The position numbers and the translations under genes are program-made. A DNA stretch of 64,000 nucleotides, taken from Nymphaea colorata (Eukaryota > Streptophyta > Magnoliopsida > Nymphaeales > Nymphaeaceae). The notes under the pieces were generated by a model. It was not told the DNA's origin, ran no database searches, and worked only from the letters and a program-made list of their open reading frames with translations. Location of the stretch: NCBI RefSeq assembly GCF_008831285.2, contig NC_045138.2:39113115-39177114 (forward strand), read 5' to 3'. Shown piece after piece: positions 1 through 13,447 of the stretch; the stretch's first letter is position 1; every line of letters begins with the position of its first letter.

Positions 1-3000
1 CTGTAAGATTTCTACTCATTTTGGATCGAGATATACAGAGCAGCATTGCTTGTTTCTCAAATTTGCTGCAACTCAGTTGGGACTGACCATGTGTTCTGTC
101 CCTCTTTATGTCCAGGGAGCAGGAAGTAGGAATCTGAGATCATTAGCCAGTTTGAGGCTGGATTTTTCACTGAATTATTGTTCATGACAACTAGTCATGG
201 GCATGAGGGTCCATACTTAATAAATAAGCATGTGTAGGCTGCATCACTCCTCCTGTACTAACATTTTAGCTGTCACTGGAGAAGTTTAACTGTGTAAGCA
301 GGAAACTCATTTACTTTAATTAATTCTCTTTATGATCACGAGGAAAACCACCAAAATTTTTTAGACTACGATCGACGCGAACTTTTCGAACTAGAAAGTA
401 GATGTCTACCATGCTCTGTTCTAGTTGTCCTTCGTTCCGAAACTCTCGAGGCCGCGGATCTCGCCGAGGGTTACAAACAGAGAAAATTTTTCTACACAAG
501 TCGTATCTTAGATCCAAGGTTGATCTGAAATCCACACTTGACAGAACCCGCTGCTTTAACAAAATTTGGTATTACGAAATTCAGATCCATGTTAAGTAGC
601 AAAAACTTTAGATCTAATGTCTGACAACAAGGGTCGATACGGGGTAAACAAACACAACCCTAATGACTACAAATTATGAAAGGATTGGCTGCATGTGAAA
701 GGAATAAGTGAAATAGTTTCTGCATAGCGACACCAAACAAAAAGTTCAGGCGACAGAATGGTAATAGTCACTTGATCCAGGGTCTCCTTCACATGATTGT
801 TCTGATACTATATATGTATTATTGCTTCATATAAGCAGTGTGGCTAAGTTTAACTTGTCATTAGTTTGTTATGCTGGGTCTCTAACATAGATGGGCTTTC
901 CAGTTACCTCATCGGGAAGGTCACGGAAGTTCATGAAGGTTCATAAATTCAAATATTTTCTAGAATTGAAAGTGGACGTCCCTTTCCTACAGGTCCAAGT
1001 CCACTTCCTTCAATTAAGGAGACATTATCATCTTCTCATTAATACGACCCCCTTTATTAGTCCATCAATTTTTTACAAGGTGGATTTTTTCTGTTTACCT
1101 CCTCAAACGAGCATTTGATGGAAAACTTTTACCATAAACACGCGTCTTGTTTCTATTCATTTATCAAAATTCACCTCTCTGCTCGATCTTCTTTAAACGC
1201 AAACCCTAGAGGCCAATTTTTTCAAACTCCCTTCAATGCACACTATCATCATCATTTAGTGCTGAACGATAATGTCGAAAAAAGAAAAAAAAAAAGTTTG
1301 TCATTTATTAGAAAAATTGAAGGATTAAAAAGAAAGTTAGAAAGAGAAAAGTAAAGAAAGAGAGTGAAGGGCGCGGCGGAGGGGAGCATCTTCCACCAAT
1401 GCCTCCGCTATTGGTGCCGAAACCCTAGCTCCAATTTGAGCGTTGATTCCTCAAATTAGGGCATGGATTTCCACACCGCGCCCTCTTCTTTTCACCTAAT
1501 TTCTTCTTCCCACCTTCCTTCCAACTTTTTTCTTTTTATTAAAAAAATTTCTCTCTTTCTCCCATATTCTTTTTTATATAAGTCTGGCTTAGTGGTCAGC
1601 GGTGTCCCGTTTCACACGCTGCCCATGTTCTCACCAAGCCCAAGGCTTTGACCGTCTTCTTCTTCTGTTATAGACCCGAGAAAGTCTTGAAGATCCGATC
1701 TCCCGGCCTTTTTTTAGATCCGGATCAAACCTAGGTATTGAACTCTTGACCTCCTTCAACTTAATAGTCGGCATCTAATCTCGATCGAATTATGCGCGAA
1801 AGTGATAGACAACAAGAATTATTGACCATAATTGAGACCAAATGGTCCCAACTTGGGGGCGAATCCATGAATTTTAAACACTCACTTTTTTTTTCTTTAA
1901 AAAAAAAAAGCCAAAGTTAATGCAAGGGGAGAAGAGAAAGCATCGCTCCCAACCGTACCAAGTTAATTCTTCCCTTTGAATTGAAGCATACAGCTCAAAG
2001 ACAAGGCCGCTTGGCTGGCTTGCTGGGACCCTTTTGGATCTCAGAACAGATTTGCATCTGCGACTCTTTCTTACCAACATAAATGGATTATGAACTGCGC
2101 TAGTCTACTAATCCGGAGTTCAACAACATATTTGGTCTTCAGAAATGCGAGTTTAGAACCATTTTAAATGTTGGGTTTTCAGATCTTTCACTGCGTTGAG
2201 ATCAGATCTTATGACAAACTGAAGATAATTAACCGGATTAGCATCTTATCTTATGGGTTATACAACTCATTCCAAGTACATTTAGATAGTAAGATCCAGC
2301 TAACGAGCCCGTGTGCTGTGATAAGGTATCAGAGCATAACAATATATATATATATATATATATATATTCAAAGATCTCTGTGAACTCACAGCAGGGTGCT
2401 GTTCTCCAGCTTGACTGGCAGAGGGGGAAGAAGTTTTTATTTATTCAGAGATTAGAGCTGTCAAGGCGTGGTGGAATCCATGTCGGTGTCCCCCATCTGA
2501 TTCCGATCACCGTTTCCCAATAATGGAAGAAGCAGAGGACAGACCAATGTGTTGGAAATTATGGATCCGGACCCGGTCGACCCATGCCCTATACAGTGCC
2601 AGGTCCCTGATGTGAAGTTGGATGTCTTCTTTTTGGATCTGGATCCGGTTTCCACTGATCTCGCTGTAAAATGGGTCGGATCCGTTTATCTGGATCGGGT
2701 CGGGTCGCTTTCCAGTTTGCCGGTCCGGTCTTTGATTCCTAATCTCCTTTGCTTTCCAACCGCAATCAACGGCTGGCTTCGAGAGCGAGAAAGGGCACCG
2801 GCTGGAGCCGGTGGGCACCGGCGTTGACCGTTTGCGACGGCTCCACCGACGCAAGCTTCCGCTGCCGGCCACCGGGATTTGCCGGTGCGGGTCGAGTGGG
2901 ACAAAGTCTGGGCCCCGCGTTATAACCGCTGCGAGAGTTTGAGGTATTAAAAAAATGGAGAAAAAGACAATTTCCGGTTTTTAGTGGAACGAAAATGCGT

Positions 3001-5806
3001 AATATTTTATTTTGCCGGATATTAAAAAACGATTTTCTTTTTCTCTTTTTGTCTGGTAGCTTTATGGCTACAGTGAAGGGAGACCCCCCAAAATCTGTGC
3101 CGGATCGGCCAGCTTTAATAATGAGACGGCCCCACTTTCTCTGGTTTTCCCCCTTTTCTGAGAAAGCCATTCAAATGTTTTCAAATCCAAGATATGAAAT
3201 CATTTTCCTTTTCCAATTTTGATCATCTTTTTCCCCAACCTGGTTTCTTGGGTGTGTGTTTGATTTTTTTTTTTTAATATAGATTCATGGATATGATGTG
3301 GTGTATAAACATTTGTTTTTGTTTGATGTGCGGATTGTTATTCAACGAGTCAAGCCAGTTCGAGCTCTAACTTGAATTTGCTGGAATTGAAAACTTGTGG
3401 AATTCAAGTTAGAATTGTATGTTTGAAATGTTAAACGCATTGAATTTGAATTGCAAGAACTCCGGCTTCACTACGCAACGAATATTGAGATATAATGAGA
3501 GAATAGTTAAAAGGGTAATAACAAAAAGAGTTAAAAAAAAAAATGAGACAGACTTAACAAAAACGAATTAAGCAAGTGGAGCTCGAGCTCAATGTGGCAA
3601 AAGATCAGTTTATCGAATTAAAGATTGAAAATCCGACCTAAAATCCACACTTCAAGTCCTCATTTTTTACTTTCTTTCTTGTTTTAAGAAAGGGTCTGAT
3701 CTTGCATGGGAACGAAGAGGATCTGGGATCTTAAATCCCGAAGGTACTTATATAAGTGTAGATCAAGGTAATTAAACGCTCCTTTTCTTATGAACGGTAT
3801 TTTAACTAAAACAATACTTACCATGCTTAGTATTCACTCCTTTCAGTGAAAGAAAAATGTGTAATCTATGAGTTCAGTGAAAGTTGAGCTATTGACTTCG
3901 CCCAATGGAGTGTCAAAAAAATAATGAACTTGACCTTGGTCACACAAAAAAAAAGTCTAAGTGAACCTTCTAGCCCGCATGGTTCGAGGCAACCGTGTGC
4001 CTTGAACTCTTGACCTTCTTCGATTGAAAAAACCGAACAAATGTATAGAAATATTCTTTCTTTTTTTTTTTTTTTTGCGGATTGATGTCTCTTTGTGGAA
4101 ATAAAAAGGATGCTTTGGAGGGGAAACGTTTCATGGGAATGTGTTCGCACTCGCAACCGATTCTCGCCATGTGCTAAACAAACACCTCAAAGGACAGGTG
4201 AGAAAGTGCAACCATGCTGGTACAAGTGGGGCTCCAATGTTTCCCACACTCACTGTTGTGCATGTGAAAACTATTCACGCCTCCTTTCATGTGAAAAGTT
4301 TTCCATGAAAAAGTCGTGTTCCTACCGGATTTCGGAAACTCGCACCCTCTTTTCGACCAAAAAGCGCGATTTCGACCTTTTGACTTATTTTCTTTGCCGA
4401 AATGGGCGCGCGAAAGGGAAAAAGAGAAAGATAGAATCCCATATTAGTGGGCCGATCACCACTTGCTCCTGGCCTTGAATGTACCAAACAGCACTATTTC
4501 CTCAGCTTTAGAACAACGGCACATTGCCCCCAACATGGCTTCAACTGCAGCGCCCTAAAAGAAAGATTCCCCAAATTTCATGTGGTCAAGTTCTCTTGGC
4601 CTTTCCATGTCTCTTTAGAAAGCACAGTTTGGTTCTTTTCTCACATCTTTAAGCCAAGGGATTCCCCACAATTTTCCTTGAAAGAAGTGAAAAAGAATGT
4701 GTATTCTAGATTGAGTCTTGCAGAAGTGAGGAATATGCCCCCAACCCCAAATTTCATAAAGTATGATTTGGCCTTATTGCATTCTCTGATGTGATGCCAT
4801 GTCCTTTGCTTTTCTAGCATGTCCCCAGCCAACTACAGGCAGGAATGTATTTGCATGGTACCCCTCTTGCACTCAGGAAGAACAAAACAAGTTAACCAAA
4901 CCCTAGGAAAGATGAGTGAATTGACATGAGTTCTTCTTAGATGTGTCACTTTTTTGGCACAAGCGCGCATTTGCAAATCCGAATATATCCTCATGTTCTT
5001 ACGTGCTTTTTGCATTCTAAGAACTATATTTACTCGCGGGTACTCGTAGTTTGCCTCAAGCGGCGTAGCATACCTTGTCAGGCTGATGGATGTGGAGATC
5101 ATACATCATCAATTCATCGATTCTCTTATCCACTATGCTCCTAGGGTGAACGCACCACCAAGTTGACGGTGCGCTGATTTCTCACGAAACCCTAATGCGG
5201 CCCTAGACCCTGGAGCCCGGAGTTTTTAGTACTTTTGGCTCCACTACCTTTAAGTGCTTATAATTTAGATCCACGGATGTATATCTGCATGTACATATAT
5301 AAATTCACTGAATAGTTAGCTCCAATTATGCTACTTAAAGAAATATTTGTTCAAATAATTGGGTGGTTATATATATAGTTGGAGGTCGCAGCAGGAAATG
5401 ACAAACAAAAGTTCACAAGGACAATGAATCCAGAGGATATCTTCATCCAAGATTTTTTAGGGTGTGGAGATGTCAGCTAAGGTGGCCCAATGTCTCCCCT
5501 GTTAACTAAAGCGACAGAGCGAGTCCCAAAAACAATGGCCTTTAAGAATCGCACTGACTGAGACCAACTACTGGCCCGACCCAACCTTACTCGCCCCCTC
5601 TGGGCCATGCCCATTAGTTGCTTTTTAACACCGCGCCTAGATATGATGTACACATATATACATGTGACCTTTCACCGATTACATCGGCTTGCACCGATTG
5701 GCATGCGGGGTTTTTTTTTTTTCTTAATTTGGAATAAGTTCAAGGGGAAATCTCATAATTTGATGGTCTTTTAATTATATAGCTTTTCATATAGCGCCAT
5801 TTATTC
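1..5806. other. Gene-poor intergenic region
   Basis: No supportable gene. It holds telo-box-like AAACCCTAG words at about 1,204, 1,420 and 4,899, a repetitive GGATCCGG-rich stretch at 2,560-2,760 that looks like transposon remnant, poly-A/T runs and scattered GATCTTAAATCC words. Frames here are short and low-complexity. Confidence 0.6.
2342..2367. repeat. (AT)n microsatellite
   Basis: Uninterrupted AT dinucleotide run of about 26 bp in the intergenic region. Confidence 0.95.
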
Positions 5807-6032
5807 GGTTCTGTTTGATAGCTTCGGATCTTAAATCCAAAGCTACATAAAAGGATGTGTTTTGGGGAGATCTCTCAGCTTCAACAAAAGAAGATCTCAT
5901 TAACATGAATTTCAAATTCATGTCACATGTAAAAAAACCATGAATTTAATGCCAAAATAGGATGAGGGGTTCCCCGCCTTAAATCTATGGATCTCCCGTG
6001 AACCTGAGATCCACGGTGAAACAAACACGACC
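5807..6032. mobile_element. MITE-like element with inverted ends, 226 bp
   Basis: Left end GGTTCTGTTTGAT and complemented right end GGTCGTGTTTGTT, both followed by CGGATC/GTGGATC. The interior has the GATCTTAAATCC word seen in several places of the first 14 kb. No convincing target duplication was found. Confidence 0.4.
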
Positions 6033-6136
6033 TTTGGGTATAAGCTTTGCCTCGTCTTAGAGAGCATGGATGCTTCTAGGGCACATACATTAAGCACATT
6101 ATTTATGTTTTAGAGAGAGAAAGAGAGAGAGAGCCG

Positions 6137-6253
6137 ATAAAATTATGGAAGGCCCTTTCGATGCCGGAATAAGATTATGGAAGGTGTGACATGGTGTCCC
6201 ATTCACCAATGGTCCCAAATAAGATTATGGAAGGCCCTTTCGATGCCGGAATT
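6137..6253. repeat. Direct repeat, 82-bp offset
   Basis: ATTATGGAAGGCCCTTTCGA with GATGCCGGAAT occurs at 6,142 and 6,224. A third partial ATTATGGAAGG lies between them at about 6,174. Confidence 0.75.
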
Positions 6254-6552
6254 GGGATAGAATTGCGTTTTCAAACACGAGCTACTGGTACGCATCTGTA
6301 ATTGAAATACATTTATCGAGTCAAATGATCCTCAAGGTACATTTTTGGATTTTGAAGATGGTCCATTCCATGGGTATGAAACGAGAAAATGTTAGGAGCA
6401 GCCAGAACATGAACGCCGTGCTTGTGATCAGCCAGAATCCCACCAGACAATTTGTTCCTTTCTCCTCCTCTGGCTGGAGCCCTTGCATTTATGCTGCTCG
6501 CAGCAGATCGAGAACGGCTTGCTACCCCCCAACCCATCACTTTTTTAATGCT

Positions 6553-6576
6553 GAGCCCGAGCCCGAGCCCGAGCCC
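6553..6576. repeat. (GAGCCC)4 hexanucleotide repeat
   Basis: Four exact copies of GAGCCC in a locally GC-rich stretch. Confidence 0.9.
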
Positions 6577-7499
6577 GGTGAAGAAGTCGGCCCCCCACCG
6601 CCGCAGTTCAAAACAAAACTTGGACTTGAACTCTCTTGGGAGCAATGGTAGGTGAGAAAAAGGTGTATCCCACCGTCCTAGTGAGAGCCGAAGCCTGCCC
6701 CAAGGGCCGCATCGGTGCCATTAGAACCAGTGATTGGTTTATGATTTTTTTCAGTCCACTCACCGGACATTTACTCTGTAGGTCAAAGATCAAAATTGAA
6801 CCGTCTAGTCCCAAAATATAATCCAAACTAGGCCATCTATATACTTTTTTCATTTGTAATACGGAAAAAACTGCTGCTAGAGACTTTGTCGCTCACCTAG
6901 CGGCACTGAGCTAGTAAGCCCCACCTACACGTCTATGCCTGCTTACTTGGTTTGCCGGAAAATTGACGCTCATAGCCTCTTACCAGCCGTTGGCCCAACT
7001 GTAAGTTCTAGTGACCATGCATGTTCTTAAGTTGCCTATAAAAAGTGTGCTTTCTGCTAAATTCAAGGTGTTCACCCTTGTGTACTTGTGCCTTTACTCA
7101 ATGACAGAGCCAGGAATTTTTGGCAGAGGGGCATTCGAGTCACCAGCCCAGCTCTATTGTAGGCACTTCATATAATTTTTAAATCATCGTAATGTAAATT
7201 TCAATTTTTCTAATGGAACATTTGATGGATCGGCCCACACCAGCCCTCATGTATCTCCGCCATTAGCACATGGCCAGATTTTCGGCCCGGTTGGCATTGT
7301 TGATACATATGTTACTTAAGGCAGCCGGACCCGATCAAGCATTCAACAAATCAAATCTTAAATCCCAACTACATATTAATCAATTGGAATTCTGGTTGGC
7401 CCATATTATTACATCTGGTTGCCGTAGCAAATTCACATGTGGGTTGGTAGGAGCAGTTACTCACATCAGCCCCCCCGAATATAGGTTTATTCAACTAAC

Positions 7500-7504
<5 letters not shown>

Positions 7505-7579
<75 letters not shown>
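7505..7579. repeat. (TA)n microsatellite, about 75 bp
   Basis: Uninterrupted TA run, the longest pure dinucleotide tract in the window. Confidence 0.95.
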
Positions 7580-7582
<3 letters not shown>

Positions 7583-10428
7583 TTGGCACCCTTTAGCAAC
7601 TGAGCCAAAAATTTCTAGCTCGGCCACTTGTAACCAGTTTTTGATATCCACCCCCAATTTTTTGGATCGTGCTTGATCAAGGATCTAACACGAATCCAAC
7701 TTATTAAACTCTTATCCCCAGGACTGCAGATGAGTCCTAATCAGGTTTAAGGGTCTTGTCATATTTTAGTTGCATCAGATCCAATTTCGACTCGTTTTCA
7801 GGGGCGAAGGGAGAGGGGGCGCCACCTAGGCCATGGCTCTACCTCAACTAGTTGAAAAAATAAAAAATAAAAAAAGTTGTGTAATATATTTTTAGATTCG
7901 TGGTTCAGTTTGGTCCTACTCGGAAATATTGTTGGACTGTTTGGCTTATCCCTGAAAAAAAATTCTGGTTTTTCGCCCATGCTCTTCCTGAAACATATTT
8001 AGTTGTCTCGAGATCCAAAATCATTCGCGAATACGATTGGACCACACTGTTCCATCCATGTTGTCTATTCTTGCTGCTCTTTCACTCCTTGGTACATAAT
8101 TATGCAGGAAAGCTTTTGAAGTTTCTGTTCATGAAAGCCAAAGCCCATGTGGTTGAGATGATTAAACATTTTGCCAGGCTTGCTTAGCAAGCATTCGGGA
8201 GATATCATGGTGCCTGTCTGTGGATCATTACTTAATTGTAGAGAATGAGTTATTTGCGTCAATAATTCATTGATTATTTTATTGTCAATGTTGCGAACAT
8301 TTTATTAAACTCGAACAAACCACACTCGGGTCGAGAGACTTTATAACTCGCAAGATCCGCCCCACAAGGCTTGTACCCAAAAAGTTTTCAATATCAAGTG
8401 GACAAGTCGAATTCGATTAGACATTAATTTGAATATGAATCTGTAGTCCAAGATAAATCTCAAATGTGACCAAGCTGAATAGGAATCCGATGTCTATGTT
8501 TTAGTCTTGGATCCACTAAAAACTCTTTTAAGAACATGTTATTCTATATTTTTGTTCATCGTAATGGGTCCAATTCATGTTTTTTATGCCAATAAAGTCC
8601 GAATCCAAATCCGATCTAAATGCACTTTCAGAACCAATCTAATGATCCGTTCTCAAAACTAATGGAGCAGATCTAATGAACATCTGGTCCCTTGTTAATA
8701 ATCTACAAAAAAAAAAAAATTAAATTTTAGTGTGAGCCGTCTTGCCGCCCGGTTGCACTATGCCCTTGTTAAAAAATGACAGCTTCTGGGTGTCAGGTCG
8801 AGAATTTTTACGAAAACGGACCCGAAAGTTTTCGAATAGACGAGCATCGGAACATGGTTTTCAATATTGCCAAATGCATGTCTGAATTTGTCATGAACAT
8901 CTGTAAATGTCCATGTTTTTTTGGTAAAATAGGCCATTAAATAAGTAGCATATTTACTGTTTGCCCCTCAACTAACACATACCTAACTCTTTTCAATAAT
9001 TTAGGCTTTCTAGTAACAATTTAAAAAAATCGCTGAAGTTCTATAGTAACATGAAAATCATGTCTAATTACCTCAGCTTATTAAAAGGATGCAATGACCA
9101 ATATAACTGTAGTAAAAGAAAGTGCTTAAAATTAGGCATAGCTAGATTAAATTTGTAGAAATATTTCGATCATATCTAGATTAAATTTGCAGAAATATTT
9201 TGAACAATAGGCTTAGAATATTTTTTGACTTTTTTTTTCATGGAAAACGAAGAAAGAAGGATTAATTTTTTCAAGCGGTCACCAACCAACTACCTCCCCA
9301 TTCATCTATCACCTTTTGGGTTTGATATTTGATTTTCATGAAGGCCACAAAGCAAGGATCTGCAAGAGCCACATCATGCATAGATCAACCTGAATCGGTT
9401 AATTTGGATCAAATCAATGGCAAAAAATGGTTGTGATCGACAATCGGAGAAGTTTCTAATAATTGTTTGATAGCTTTTGATAATTCACAACAGATTCAAC
9501 TGAGCGTATGATTCGGTTGATTCACCTGTGAACAAAAACAAAAGTGATAACTATCAGATGCCCCACATCGATCCAAAACCAAAACTAAGTTTCCGATTAA
9601 AATAGATTCGGCAAATAAAACTGAAATATAATAATTAACACACAAAAAAATAAAAAATAAAAAATAAAACCCTTGCCTTTGGCTCGTTCGAACCAGAGAA
9701 GAGACGTGAAAGAACAAAAGAATGTGAAGGCAGAGCCGACAATCGAATCGTAGCATCTGCGACGCGTGGGTCAACAATGGCCCACCGTATGACTCTGCCA
9801 ATGGGAATTTGCCAAGTGGCAATTGGTGACGCGAAGAACGTGAATGGTGGGCCATCCCTTGCTTTGACACCTACCGACTTCTTTTTGCCTTCGTTGTGGG
9901 TCCCACGTCTCTCTCTCCAAGTTCTAATTTTCTTAATTAAAAAATTTATAATGTAAGAGCAAAATATATATATGTGAAGTTTGTTTCATAAAGTTTTTAC
10001 CTTACCGGTGTGTTTATATAAAGTAATGATTAGGCACATCGGCTTGCCTATGAGTTCATTTAATACGAACTAAACGATAAGATATCGTTTCAAGCGGCAG
10101 AACAACTTATCAACGTGAGCAGCGTAAAATTTTGGGACGTCATCGGGCTGCTGCCCACTATGCAGCATTTTCAGGGCTTCAAAATGTGTAGTAGTAAATT
10201 TCATCTCCAAATAATAGTTATGATCTTCATGAACTGCGTGTAAGTTTATATAATATATATTTTTGTGAAATGCGCCAAACTTTTTTTATACGATATATGT
10301 ATATAACGAAACGTGGATTTAATTTTTTCTCTCTTTAGGCACTATCAATGTTAAGGTAGATAACAAAGGTTGTAAAATGCAAATGAAGAAAAGGGTTATA
10401 AGAGCTAATAAAATGAAGTGTTAAAGAG

Positions 10429-10432
<4 letters not shown>

Positions 10433-10487
<55 letters not shown>
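10433..10487. repeat. (TA)n(GA)n compound microsatellite
   Basis: A short TATATA run passes into about 42 bp of GA repeats. Confidence 0.95.
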
Positions 10488-10491
<4 letters not shown>

Positions 10492-13132
10492 TCATATGTC
10501 GGCAGGCGGTAAATCTTTGTGCGATGAGTAGGCGTCGTGGGAGGCCCATGCTTTCTTGGTTGGATCGCTAACTTGGCTGATAGCAAAAGAAAAAATGGAG
10601 GAAGGACATATCTCCTTTCTTTTTCAACTTCCTGCTGTTCGGATTTCAGTTGTCTCCCTCCAAATCCTTCTGCATTGCATTTCAAGAAAGTTCTAAATAA
10701 GAAAATAGAAGAGAAGAGGACTCTTTTGAACCCTGAGCGGACGCGGGTCCCCTACTAGGAGACCTAATATCCGATCCAATTATTAATTCAAATCGGATCA
10801 TTTATCCTATTCAGCTTCAAATCCGATTTCAGAGGGCCCGGTTAAAATTTAATTGGATAAAAATTGAATCCAACCTAAAATCCAAACCGCTTGCATCTCC
10901 TTAAGCTTAACCCAAAGGTTAAGAAAGAATGTCGGGCGGGGGGCATTGAAGGGCGTGGGTCCCACACCACCACCTCTTGTGAACGATACCACGTGGCCGC
11001 GTCTCGCCAGGAATGGGCCCACCTATTCGCTTCTCTTCCCATGTGATGCGGGCCCCATACCCTTATTGTTGTGTGTGTCACTGTTTTGCATGCCGCCGAC
11101 ACCATAGATCTACCGTCCTTTCATCTTCTTCCATTTCGCCGCAATCGTTATTATCGTTTCATATATGTATATATATCAATAAAGAGAGAAAGAAGAAGAA
11201 AAAAAAAGAAAAAGAGAAAAGAAAGGAGAGGGAAAAGAAATTGAATGGTGCCATTTTAATGAGGGCTGTTAGATTTAATAATAAATGGTTAAGATAAAAA
11301 AATGATCATACTTTTATCATTTAGTATTAATTTATTTTGGCTGTTTCTTTCAAATCAAAAGTGTAGTTAAATAGCTAGATAATTTTGAATATATATATAT
11401 AATAATCAGTTAATTATTTGATGTTGTCTACGGCTAAATAATTAAGATTCATCGCCAAAACACAAGAAATGATTGCTTTAGCCATTTCTATGTGATAAAC
11501 TGTCCAAAAGCTTAAGACTTTTAATAAATGAAATTTAATTGTTTAGCTATTGAAATGTGATTGTTTTTGCTTCCCTTAAAACTTAAACTTTTTGTTGGTC
11601 ATCAGATTTTCCACGTCTCATCGCTTTAGCGTCCCTGACATCATACTATGTTGCAAAACAATAAGAATGTAATTTCGTAGCATGATTTGACGGCAATTGG
11701 TTTTGAAGGAGGACTTTTTTTTAAGTACGCCGGTTTTTAAGGGTAAGATTAGTTGCTAGGATAAGTTGGAAAAGACAAAAAGTCTCTGTCATACAGGAGA
11801 TATACAAACCCCTTTTAAAAGAATCTTGATTGGTTTCCGTTTTTTCAGGTTTAACGCTTCTAATATGCAACTTTTCGGGATTTCCTGTCAGAACCTAAAC
11901 AAGTCGGAAAGAAAATCCAAAACTTTTGCTTCTCTTACGATGCGAGTCGCCTCTGGAGTGACAATTTTGATTCTAGTCCCCAAAATAGTGTTGAATGCCA
12001 ATTACATTTAATTCTACGTTCCACACATTCATAAAAACTGAAACTAGATTCGAATATTTTAGTGGTAAATTGGATCCTCCAGCTGTAATTAGATGTAATC
12101 CATGCTCTAATCCCATATCAAGCGGGTTCATATCATAGTCACAAATATTTTTTTCTGCATTTTAAATGGTGAGGTTTTTCGCAATTACAATATGACAAGT
12201 TTGAAAAAATAAAAAAAAAACACACAGTAAAATTATAAAAGCTTAAAAATAGAGAAAAATAAAATAAATGAGAAGCTGATAATAATAACATCAAAAAATA
12301 AGTAACTAGATAAGCAACAAATTAAAATTAGAAATTGAAAGGAGCATACTGAAAAAACACTTGAAAGGAAAAACAATGTGAAAAAAGCAATAAACTTGTT
12401 TTTTTTTCAAATAATGGTATTTTTTGACTTTTTTTTCTTTTTACATTTAAATAATGTATGTTTTTTTGTGACTATGGTTGACATATTATTCAATCATCGG
12501 TTCATGATGAGTGCTTAGGCACCAAAGCTGCCTGTAATTGACCCGACATGCGAACATGGATGATAAGTTATTAGTTGGTAACATTACATTACATGACATT
12601 TGAATCGGTTTGATTAGAAAAAGACTCCAGAAAAAATAGGAGAGAGCAACGTGGTAGGTTGGGTTGCACATGATGCTGCTTCTCACTTAGTCCCAAGAAA
12701 TAAAAGAGCACTTCTTATTTAGGGGAACTAAATTGAACCGCTCCTTCTTCTTTGACATTTTCCCCTTTAGATCTTCTCGATTGCAGAAAACATGGCGTTG
12801 TAATGATGGCTATAGAAACGTGGAGAACATGGTTTGCCAGATTTGACTCGATGGATTCTTTGTAATTCAATTCAAATCGGGACCAAGTTCAAATCCAACT
12901 AACATAAGGCCCAACATTTATTTTATATGTGGTCAAATTAGAGGTGGAGCCGCCTGCAAGGGCCCTAGTCCCACTTCATGAACAATTTCTGGCTCCGGCC
13001 CTTGTCCGTACATGATCATGGATCTAACCTTCCTTTTAGTTAGTGATTGATAGTCTCGGATTTCATATCTGAGGCTGCATTAAAAGGTGTGCATTGTAAG
13101 ATCTTCAATTTAATCAAACTAAAGTTGCGTTT

Positions 13133-13447
13133 GGTAACGTTGGATCTCAAATCCAAGGTTGGATTTGCTGCGTAAGATTAGTGAGGTTTATCAAACTGTA
13201 GATTTAAGAACCACAGATTTTTGATGGGTGAGAATGCTGAAATTCATGCATCTCAAGTCGTCGGGAAGAGGCGTAGGGTTAAGAAGGGTCCGACTTCATA
13301 TGTAAATTTTAGTTCCACACATGAAGGTAGAGAGCAGAAGAAGGAGAGAAGGCCGAGGAAGTGCCTTAAACATAAGCTTTTAAAGCTTCAATCATGAAGT
13401 TTTAAAACCTGCCATAGATTTAAGATTTGAAGGAATCAAACGCAACC
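13133..13447. mobile_element. Tourist-like MITE, 315 bp, intergenic
   Basis: Ends AGTTGCGTTTGGT and, complemented, GGTTGCGTTTGAT, flanked by TAA at 13,130-13,132 and 13,448-13,450. The interior repeats GGATCTCAAATCC-like words that also occur in the element at 5,807-6,032. No coding capacity. Confidence 0.6.

Larger units (their letters stand above)
6033..13132. other. Gene-poor intergenic region
   Basis: Contains the repeats and microsatellites listed separately and a small tandem duplication, CTAGATTAAATTTG.AGAAATATTT, at about 9,143 and 9,177. GC-richer patches at 9,750-9,900 and 10,930-11,110 include GGGCCCAC and GTGGGTCCCAC words, but no gene follows them that I can support. Confidence 0.6.

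Noticed and set aside
1195-1460. AAACCCTAG words considered as telomeric repeats
   Set aside because: Single scattered telo-box words, common in plant promoters and leaders; no tandem TTTAGGG array.
1583-1660. tRNA-like box A (TGGCTTAGTGG)
   Set aside because: No box B at the right distance and no acceptor stem, so neither a tRNA gene nor a supportable SINE.
2507-3170. Frames of 92-134 codons on both strands in a GC-richer patch
   Set aside because: Open on both strands, repetitive GGATCCGG wording, no family; more like transposon remnant than gene.
3980-4030. Box B-like GGTCAAGAGTTCAAGGC on the minus strand, also near 1,740-1,755
   Set aside because: No matching box A and no target duplication; left as repeat remnant.
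7270-7596. 108-codon frame ending in (IY)n
   Set aside because: Frame kept open by the TA microsatellite; no similarity recognised.
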